Assembly: GCF_028768465.1 (NCBI RefSeq)
Contig: NZ_CP118225.1
Coordinates: forward strand, 3,577,001 to 3,641,000
From: Rhodopirellula sp. P2
GTDB taxonomy: Bacteria > Planctomycetota > Planctomycetia > Pirellulales > Pirellulaceae
Length of the DNA: 64,000 nt
Reading direction: 5' to 3'
In this document: positions 61,101 through 64,000 of the stretch, piece by piece
Numbering within the stretch: the stretch's first letter is position 1
How the letters are laid out: every line of letters begins with the position of its first letter
The notes under the pieces: model-generated
The model's database searches: none
Told to the model about the DNA's origin: nothing
Seen by the model: only the letters and a program-made list of their open reading frames with translations
Made by a program: the position numbers and the translations under genes

Positions 61101-64000
61101 TCCCAGTGACGCGACCCGCCAATGCAGTCCCGGCACCGGCGGTGTAGTTCAATGCGCCAACGTTATTCGCTGCTGTGCCGTCGTTCCCATCTCCGTTGTT
61201 GTTTGCGTTTCCACCATAGATGGAAGCGGTCACAATCTGTCGAGCGTCAGCATCGTTGTTGATTGCATTCACGATCGCGGCCGCACTTGGCCCTCCCGTT
61301 CCGTTGGCATCGGTGCCGATGATCACAGTAATCGTGCGTCCTGCCACACTGACGTTGCCGATTCCGGCTTGGTTGCCATTGTTGGGACGGCTGATGCTGA
61401 CCGTGAAATCTCCGTCCACACCAGGCTGATTGGATTGAATCCGAATGTTGGTCCGGGCGACGTTGTTTCCGTTGGTGAACACCTGGAAATTCGCGGTCGC
61501 ATAGGTCGCTCCTGGCAGATTGATGTTGCCCATGACGCCGTACTTGACGTTTGCGCCTGTGTTGGGACCGGACGCAGCGGCGGCAACCGGGGAAGCGTCC
61601 CCGTCCGAAGTGGCTCGATAAAGCTTCGACGATGCGTCTGATTCTCGAACCACATAGTAGAGGTCGTAGCTTGGATCGCTGGTGATGTTGCCGGTGCGTT
61701 CAAATGTCAACGCATCGACTTCATCCGAGTTGGTGAATTCTTCCAGGCGAGGATCGTTGAGGGTGGAACGATTGCCCGGGGCGGTCAAATTTGCATTGAG
61801 ATTCCGAGCGTTGATCGTCGGCGTCTCGCCCGGAATGTTGTCCTGGCTGACGACCGTCAGCGCGCCGGTGGCGGGATCGATCTCGACCAATTGGCCGACC
61901 GAGTCAGCGACGTTGGTCTGGCGTTGGTACCCGAACATCCGGCCATCGCTGCGGATGGTGATGTCTTGGATGTCATTGTTGTTGGCAGACCAGTTGTTCG
62001 GTGACACCGGCCGTGTGTACGTCCCACCGTTGTAGGCGTCCGCGATGTAGAGTTGATCGTCCGCATTGGGCAACGGGCGGTCAGTGGCAACGTACAGCGG
62101 CACGTTCTCGAGCGTGAATGCTGGCAAGTGGGATTCGACATCCGCTGCCGTGTCGATGTTGAAGATCGACGTTTGTGGTTGGATGTTGATGCCATTTGGG
62201 AAAAATGGATCCAGTGGGATCGTGTTGTACCCAGAAAATCCAATGCGATCTTCTACCACTCGGTCAACGGAATTGATTGGTTCCAGACGAACGTAGCGGT
62301 TGTCCGCGTTTCCTTCGGGGACAAAAATCTCACCCGACTCGGATTGAACCGCGCTATCCGCGACTCCGTCTCCATCGTCGTCCTGCAGGAAGTGACCGAG
62401 GTTGTCATATTGTCCCATCAAGGCGCTTGGTGTGACGCCGTTGCCCATGATCGCGATGTAGTACTCGCCACCGGTGGTCAAGTGGACGGGGCCGATGTAG
62501 CCGTCCTTGGTGCCGAGCGATCCACGCGACAGATCGTCAATGTCTGGGTCCGAGTCAATCGTGTCCGGCTGATCGTCAGCGATGTTGGAGTCTCGACCGA
62601 CGAAGATCAGCTGGCCATTGCCGTCATAAACAGCGAGCGTCGTGTCACCACGGTTCGCCTTGTCGGCGTAGTCCATGTCAAAGACGACAGCCACGGTGCC
62701 GGCAGAGTCGTTGACGCCACTGATCACTTGGATGCCAGTTTGAGTCGCGTCAAAGCGATACCAGTCGACGTCCAGGTCGCGATTGGTCACGCCTTGCTCG
62801 GTCCCCAGGTTGCCGGAGATCGAGATCGCTGCCATATCGCTTTGCAACAGACTTTGCAAAGGTTGAGCCTGCGCGAAGGTGTTGTTCGCCGCCGCCTGGA
62901 CTTCGCCCGCTTCACCGAGGATGTGACTGCGAGCAGGCAATCCACTCACGTCGATGGCTGTGGTGGCATACCGCATGTCGGCGTACTGAATCGTACTGCC
63001 AGGATACTCATCGACTTGTTGCAATCGAATTTGCATTTGGTACTGGCCACTGCTGACGCCATCCAGCGATGTCGGCGTTGATCCCAGTGAACGGATCCGG
63101 ACGAAGTACCGGCCCACCGTGTCCGGGGTTCCTGGCAACACGAAGTGCATGCCAGCGTCTCGGAAGTTCTCCGAGTTGAAGTCACCACCCAGCAGTGGGT
63201 TCTGTTCCAGTGGCAACGCATTCAGCGTGCCGGGCAGACCGGTGTCGGTCGAACGCAGGGAACGAGCGATGACCGTTCCATTCGCATTCAAAACTTCGAT
63301 GACTGTGTCGAGAGAAGTGTCGGTCCGGTCGATGTCCAACCAGACCGGCGTACCGGCCGTTCCCTCGAAACTGTAGACGTCCAAATCGCTGGGTGAGTCA
63401 GGGCTGATGAACCCTTGGACTTCAAATCCGAGGCGTCGATTCTCGTCTCCGCTTTTCTGATCCGGGGCCAACGTGCCCACGAACTGGGCGACACCAGGGA
63501 AGGCATTTTCGTCCTTGCCTGCCGTCAGGGGCGTCTCACGTTCGCGAACGACGGCGACATTTCGATCGTTGCTGAATTCGTCGAACTCAAAACCACGCCA
63601 GTCACCCTTTTGTCCACCTGTCTGACCATCGTTTCCGGTGTCATACAAAAACGCCCCCGTCGGTGTGAAGCCAGCACCCACCGAATCGTCCTGCAGACTG
63701 GTCAAGATGACGGGGAACCCAGGTGAACCGGAAACGGTCACGGTGCCACCGATTCGGTCGATGATTTCGGCTGGTGTGCCGGTGGCGGTGAAGCCAGCGT
63801 TGTTGCCTTGCAGCTTGACAACCAACGAATCGCTGCCGCTGCTTCGCAGGGTCAGCCCACTGTTGGAATGATGGTTGCCCACCGTGATTTCGTTTTGCAG
63901 GACGTGAACGATGTCGGTGTCGTCCCAGATCGACTCGGTTGTCAGGACTTCTCCTCGCACCAACATTCCGTTGATGCCGTTGTTTTCGAACTGGTTCAGT
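46108..64000 (-). CDS. Giant cadherin-like/GEVED/dockerin surface protein, 5' end beyond window
   Basis: One uninterrupted frame of more than 5,960 codons runs to the window edge (residues numbered here from the in-frame Met at 63966; the frame is still open at 64000, so the true N-terminus and any signal peptide are missing). In order: a PPC-like domain near residues 188-230 (SDLDVYSFEGTAGTPVWLDI), a second near 395 (DVDWYRFDATQTG), a WD/propeller-like part, a right-handed beta-helix at ~1515-1672 (IVNNTLVGFGDGTGIDVIGQ), a GEVED domain at ~2222-2312 (DAWIDWDQNQLFD...GGEVEDYQVE), then ~3,400 residues of cadherin-like/Ig-like repeats marked by PVNDAP. The C-terminus has two dockerin-type Ca-binding loops (DVNRNGEVTALDALLVINRL; DQSGDGFISSLDALRVINEI). 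It is very acidic. Likely an adhesin or cell-surface structural protein. Confidence 0.95.
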   Translation of the reverse strand, partial: LNQFENNGINGMLVRGEVLTTESIWDDTDIVHVLQNEITVGNHHSNSGLTLRSSGSDSLVVKLQGNNAGFTATGTPAEIIDRIGGTVTVSGSPGFPVILTSLQDDSVGAGFTPTGAFLYDTGNDGQTGGQKGDWRGFEFDEFSNDRNVAVVRERETPLTAGKDENAFPGVAQFVGTLAPDQKSGDENRRLGFEVQGFISPDSPSDLDVYSFEGTAGTPVWLDIDRTDTSLDTVIEVLNANGTVIARSLRSTDTGLPGTLNALPLEQNPLLGGDFNSENFRDAGMHFVLPGTPDTVGRYFVRIRSLGSTPTSLDGVSSGQYQMQIRLQQVDEYPGSTIQYADMRYATTAIDVSGLPARSHILGEAGEVQAAANNTFAQAQPLQSLLQSDMAAISISGNLGTEQGVTNRDLDVDWYRFDATQTGIQVISGVNDSAGTVAVVFDMDYADKANRGDTTLAVYDGNGQLIFVGRDSNIADDQPDTIDSDPDIDDLSRGSLGTKDGYIGPVHLTTGGEYYIAIMGNGVTPSALMGQYDNLGHFLQDDDGDGVADSAVQSESGEIFVPEGNADNRYVRLEPINSVDRVVEDRIGFSGYNTIPLDPFFPNGINIQPQTSIFNIDTAADVESHLPAFTLENVPLYVATDRPLPNADDQLYIADAYNGGTYTRPVSPNNWSANNNDIQDITIRSDGRMFGYQRQTNVADSVGQLVEIDPATGALTVVSQDNIPGETPTINARNLNANLTAPGNRSTLNDPRLEEFTNSDEVDALTFERTGNITSDPSYDLYYVVRESDASSKLYRATSDGDASPVAAAASGPNTGANVKYGVMGNINLPGATYATANFQVFTNGNNVARTNIRIQSNQPGVDGDFTVSISRPNNGNQAGIGNVSVAGRTITVIIGTDANGTGGPSAAAIVNAINNDADARQIVTASIYGGNANNNGDGNDGTAANNVGALNYTAGAGTALAGRVTGISFDDPVEPTQMYGVTNAGEIIAIDKNSGDATLLNTVIGADFSALALGPQSVENGAYADMLFATTTGGRLYAFDFNGVLQNIFAGGTDSVVFNDIAPANGDNPVGLAFSPLDLNLWHPTTRRANDVGHGINEAPDGSRTPGDIDQTYGEAGAVGGDREFSQASGGASFYFGLEEWIAPNDFDNTTQGYITYDGQENAQFGLSEKLHRDLTSNPAVVNTYALAGGAQGQLVSNSFNLDGSVAEDRPTLYVNYFLETENHPGETTANGQDPFRDAARVFVLRPSTGEWELVATNNSALSVADPSRNPTAELPGFISHLSDAGLNSTTPRDEDAQVVQELFDNTGTWRQARIDLSSFAGEVGLQLRFDFSTSGRIAGDGIPSAFGEISSDSRSNATLNNFFEGFYIDDIIVGYAERGEMVTVPNRVPTVEGVLQGGTREINTDAGTFALLNDARFSNRDPNRNPEILSGPYQVEIRRVDEYATLAESNILPDFGFSFQPFDTNDRHILSEDGVSMFGGTTGLLADQNRERQQGMFIIDSNFISDSEDVGIDVQPGTAEETGVPHQGSLINFPQLNSPRLVPGVVIQNNVISGESAIRFAGETTTEAGRSVPFGRIVNNTLVGFGDGTGIDVIGQAAPTIINNILSEFGTAIDVEGFNATNTVVRKNYFQGNANNGTTGTNPELAGTNAPLFIDRSSRNYYLAAGSAAIDNSQETLADRLDFVTFKTELGIARSNIDAPQRDVFGQLRVDSGQSGGGSGADPFIDQGAIDRADTDAPYAVLLKPIDDDNAGLDRDPNPTVVSLDDPILDVFSILIGDGRDENSPFEGTGIDPATVDRDAILVRRNNIELVEGVDYQLGFNGSTGELRLTPLTTLWQPNGVYEISLDNQRIADRAGNLLRPNQQDGSTKFTIILPTVNLDYGDAMDGFGTILDSNGARHAIIDGGQIRLGQIIDAERNAAIAGSPTASDDDRLPVLITLGTGAFQAPITTAGVSVMEAVQMPVLGDTLTIDIGSPRGPVTFEFVTVGRSAEPGNLPVIFDDTTLTDPAEVLDQLNDFTSDVHDAIADVFEDFGLAFDVEFAAGTAAVPATQPSLSLTNFDDEDGVGIGSPNTEREITITPSDPVSLVVAASPANPVTIDVQTVPASGDQVVIDLGTAAGAKTFEFLLNDPAAVGQQASSSGTIAVRFDAADTVNDIAARLAARVDQALAGYGTNLSATFAGSIVTLENQTTAQTVFVDSLADPNSVSIGVLGYLNPNNTNGASILVNAPNGGFLDAWIDWDQNQLFDPRDSSEDGGEQIFRSIQLSAGDNILNIVTPTTASSGMSWARFRISPEGGLASDGLAVGGEVEDYQVEIIPAPIPTPQDDRYDILEDQSLLTAEMGLSSVFFGPTVAAEDLLTPFAPTTVVLVDGPAHAENFSIDPLTGHFQYVPKADFAGIDTFTYRLADQTTLADNPVLDVNGDPLGLATVTINVDPVNDVPSVENLTLLALEDTERTFTAEQLKASAFGDGNREFTLTLPDGSTQSAPWDESIQTFHVISLQTTVGGVVTDIDSTTPIPVDGFKTPRGRLIPSWTGSILDEIRYLADTDLNQDNASGNSLLRDEFQFTIEDDGVLVNPGADLVDPADDTMSVGTKLTAQATAQIDVKPKNDAPVAAEDVISENNVAWNAFFVGPDPANPVLPVPVPTEDTTLVIPSAFLIANDKEARDSASDENDNTNDSGLTVTAVSATSALGGTVALDVDGNIVYTPALNTYGEDSFTYTVTDGGITFDLGTEAVPGSMVEIDDFLTHTATVRLLIKPVNDAPQADNLALELLEYEEFVDGSGDPNPVAKSDGNGLKNFTKDDLLRLGAAGSALEVTPPADFPALFDEDAQDLRVIQIGVPAAAAASIDARLLTYDAVTGLAPVQTLATTRGTLTLTFSLVQDPANPGSFLADSGEFVSGTYEPNVDYNEEDPFAPTDATDLFTYFVEDFSEIPVPGATNFPGESANSVGHGSLTSAAATVTMTTHAVNDTPEFPAFDTVTFAEDINDTGDAFNTVFYDIYGKAIIASADPSVHNLDAAIFVSEATAEDERGNDSGALATQTLSFSYSTLYEPAGMFESAPVLDEYGVLTLTPRADAYGYAVYTVTMTDDGKSYDPGTGTLVDDFRSITRTLTVHITPVNDAPVTVDRALEVTEAEEFANGTDAPTGQVASIDLDPGQFLGTTTENSEPAEQSDFTDDIDAVDEFDEEEQSLRVVEFTVTLADGSTVVVDAENNNGAELTLATGRITFNFDDISLGGAYTSGIYYPNVDYNEESPFAANEQFTYVVEDYGTTSIPGSQYINGGAADQVDYTNDGATPPVGLNNRSAPQTMTLTTRAKNDVPEFPVFGEVTFAEDVNDTGDAFNTVFYDIYGEAVIASADPSVHNLDPAIFVSRATAEDERGNDSGALATQTLSFSYNTLYEPAGMFESAPVLDVYGVLTLTPRADAYGYAVFEITLTDDGKSYDPGTGTLVDDFRSVTRTLTVHITPVNDAPVTVDRALEVTEAEEFANGTDAPTGQVVSIDLDPDQFLGNTTENAELAEQSDFTDDIDAVDEFDEEEQSLRVVEFTVTLADGSTVVVDAENNNGAELTLATGRITFNFDDISIGGAYTGGIYYPNVDYNEESPFAANEQFTYVVEDYGTTSIPGSQYINGGAADQIDYTNDGATPPVGLNNRSAPQTMTLTTRAKNDVPEFPVFDTVIFAEDINDTGDAFNTVFYDIYGKAVIASADPSVHNLNAAIFVSRATAEDERGNDSGALATQSLTYSYSTLYEPAGMFESAPVLDEYGVLTLTPRADAYGYAVYTVTMTDDGKSYDPGTGTLVDDFRSITRTLTVHITPVNDAPVTVDRALEVTEAEEFANGTDAPTGQVASIDLDPGQFLGTTTENSERAEQSDFTDDIDAIDEFDEEEQSLRVVEFTVTLADGSTVVVDAENNNGAELTLATGRITFNFDDISIGGAYTSGIYYPNVDYNEESPFAANEQFTYVVEDYGTTSIPGSQFINGGAADQVDYTNDGATPPVGLNNRSAPQTMTLTTRATNDVPEFPVFHTVTFAEDVNDTGDAFNTVFYDVYAGGLVANYDPADPMRDQAIFVSRDTAFDERGDELGFAPTQSLTYTFTSLASSSPAGMFETLPTMDDFGVLTLTPRADAYGWAVFEVTATDDGADYDAGTGALISSPRSITRTLTINITPVNDAPVSFDRDLEVTEVEEFSSPDDASTGAIARLPLVPADFLGGTTSNPTLAKASDFSDDLVSFEEFDEDEQDLRVVEFTVSLVDGSPLTVNASNYVNGTPISLFSGTIVFEFDGVTGEFVQGEYVPNVDVNDQLPFEPTEVFQYVVEDFGPTSIPGSDRPDPDATGSIDYTTVGGVGSNNRSQPRDMTLTVRAVNDVPEFPVFDTVTFAEDINDAGGAFNTVFYDIYGGQVISSNNPLVHGLSQAIHPGRTTALDERSVQELHYSVSVISSPAGMFASDPFLDRFGVLQLQPNADAYGYAVFALTMTDDGQSYISGSMQDDPRSITRTLTVNITPVNDQPIAYDRELTVNEVEEFFPITGQPTGNVAILNFTPETFLEGTPSDAQTADFADGVVTTNEFDEDEQDLRVVQFTVTNSNGTPTVVNRDNLNGATISLATGSVTFNFDASGAFVSGQYLPSVDYNQENPFVDFERFNYIVEDFGETSVPGSDYINAQMAPPVAGFQQSNYTTVGGVGSNNRSESRRVTIRTIQVNDAPRIDFRETVDIRERDDNRGTSLTDWATRRDPAETTALDEFDRQDVFFTFKEYVSQSVTDLFRPGFTPEVSDDGTLTVYPSPDAVGTGVFVMIATDRVSDTDPFAPKSIELTVTVNVRPVNDEPRLSNIAPTPQTGSIDDAYEITSDGTLIVTMKEDNTANDGSTGTAYSIPLRTAGPGSRPGLLDIYTPGPANESDGTLGGGQNVELVPFTTLPTTLGGSVTYVPANGAIPASLEYTPPINVNSLNNLPDSFTYQVIDDGTNFNIRDQILDPTPLTRTGRIQFVLNPVNDRPVFDVAQTVINVSEDANMFVRNDFAFNVFGGPPPTANDEFSLTAAQAVTFNRIEPVNVTSTQAAQAFTTLPTIVPAGHLTFQAAPGVFGDFVFDVYGQDDGQGPNFGRGDLNESLAHRITISVLAVNDAPIPANGTGDTITIVTREDSTLAIPVDGAINGSLLGNFIAGPDSPVDGLPDENDSQVLSAVNVPLQTMLGGTLTPSPNGAGATSYIYTPPLNFVGTDQFVYEVSDGDLSRTTSATISLVVAPVNDAPIISPLAPIVVEESAGTVTLPDWLGSVLVGPPGTGSGGRASDEFDGTGTAAPQTITEYRFSYVSGDTDLLTTSPGNPTGLQILSDGSLQFMTSDENSGSATYELVAIDSGPNDLANGDVQESAPVQFTLTVANVNDLPTFTAGPAVTVLEDSGMYSQPWATDISAGPGNEGNQTVAFLVQVPSEDQDLFSVQPAIDENGVLTFTVAPDAAGSTDVTVTLQDFDNGVFAGSSQSVSLPITITDLPDLPVAVDDSFTTTEDAVLFFTIEDLLANDSDPDLSDILSFVELQTTTALGATVEVNQTTGEISYTPMNSAAIQSLRPGETATDTFQYGLQDDSGVTSVVTANVTLTIQGRNDAPIAINDRVFIESVGTTVLDQMRDPLFNDFDVDGILDRSSLTVVVEPEFGTLSDDNGVLTYLPGPDFAGVDTFTYTIADDLGQASAQATVELQGRPTADDLSAGTSVGRTGAIDISDSFNTAFDLDLASILITTQPTNGVAEVIDGKIMYTPDAGYTGPDFLIFTVADVNGNRSAPTRMNLNTVESRLQNPVNFSDVNRNGEVTALDALLVINRLNEVSGSSSGENIPVTDADYGIGTNNGVDEQFYYDQSGDGFISSLDALRVINEINAQNQSGFGEPAGEAADLLVGDFNPAVGLGASTSMAAESVESGSSKVIGSTSSHTEVDVIDLIADEQSKRDGEDSNSMESQLDAAMRELF
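51961..55101 (-). repeat. Three near-identical 1,047-bp tandem repeats within the giant gene
   Basis: Units at about 51961-53007, 53008-54054 and 54055-55101 each encode the same 349-residue module (FAEDxNDTGDAFNTVFYDIY ... VEDYGTTSIPGSQ). They are almost identical at DNA level, including silent sites. Units one and three resemble each other more than unit two (QFLGTTTENSE in both, QFLGNTTENAE in the middle one). More diverged modules continue on both sides, from about 49.9 to 55.7 kb. Confidence 0.93.

Overview
The window looks like a chromosomal segment of a planctomycete of the Rhodopirellula / Pirellulaceae type. This rests on lineage-typical content, not a database search: a DWG-type Ser/Thr kinase fused to TPRs, a TIGR02999-like ECF sigma factor, a DUF1080 protein, a PQQ-propeller protein whose mature part starts with a WLQWRGP motif, a giant cadherin-like/GEVED/dockerin surface protein, frequent GTG/TTG starts, his and trp genes scattered singly, and abundant palindromic intergenic repeats. 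No rRNA, tRNA, CRISPR array, transposase or prophage gene was seen.

Layout. 1-3.8 kb: HAMP-like membrane protein, family-4 uracil-DNA glycosylase, the GTPase Der and a double TM2-domain protein. 4-8 kb: secreted acetyl-xylan-esterase-like hydrolase with a 21-copy hexanucleotide tract, a frameshifted TPR pseudogene and a YcaQ/AlkX-like winged-helix protein. 8.0-8.9 kb: gene-free repeat cluster. 8.9-13.4 kb: DUF1080 secreted protein and a divergent UvrA. 13.6-15 kb: hisE-hisG. 15-22.6 kb: a 1,290-aa kinase flanked by two small secreted Gly/Ser/Asn-rich proteins, a second repeat cluster, a PDZ-like secreted protein and an ECF sigma factor. 22.6-26.6 kb: coiled-coil membrane protein, SMP-30-like lactonase, an alpha/beta-hydrolase-fold protein lacking its nucleophile, and an EamA exporter. 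26.8-33 kb: rseP and dxr (one transcription unit) divergent from ftsH. 33-40.9 kb: lipoproteins, trpA, PQQ-propeller protein, a Met-rich HEAT-like protein, a candidate structured RNA with a strong terminator, and a secreted protein. 40.9-46 kb: glycosyltransferase, a third repeat cluster with a MITE-like insertion, metG and a BshB1-like deacetylase. 46.1-64 kb: a single giant surface-protein gene that runs off the right edge.

The genes fall into housekeeping functions (Der, MetG, Dxr, FtsH, RseP, HisG/HisE, TrpA), DNA repair (UDG4, UvrA-like, AlkX-like) and a large set of exported proteins of unknown role. The most notable unexplained material is non-coding or repetitive: a dispersed palindrome family, one member of which is split by a second element with perfect 23-bp inverted arms; a ~248-bp MITE-like insertion whose empty site is preserved elsewhere in the window; a possible small RNA at 39.35-39.63 kb; and near-identical 1,047-bp repeats inside the giant gene.
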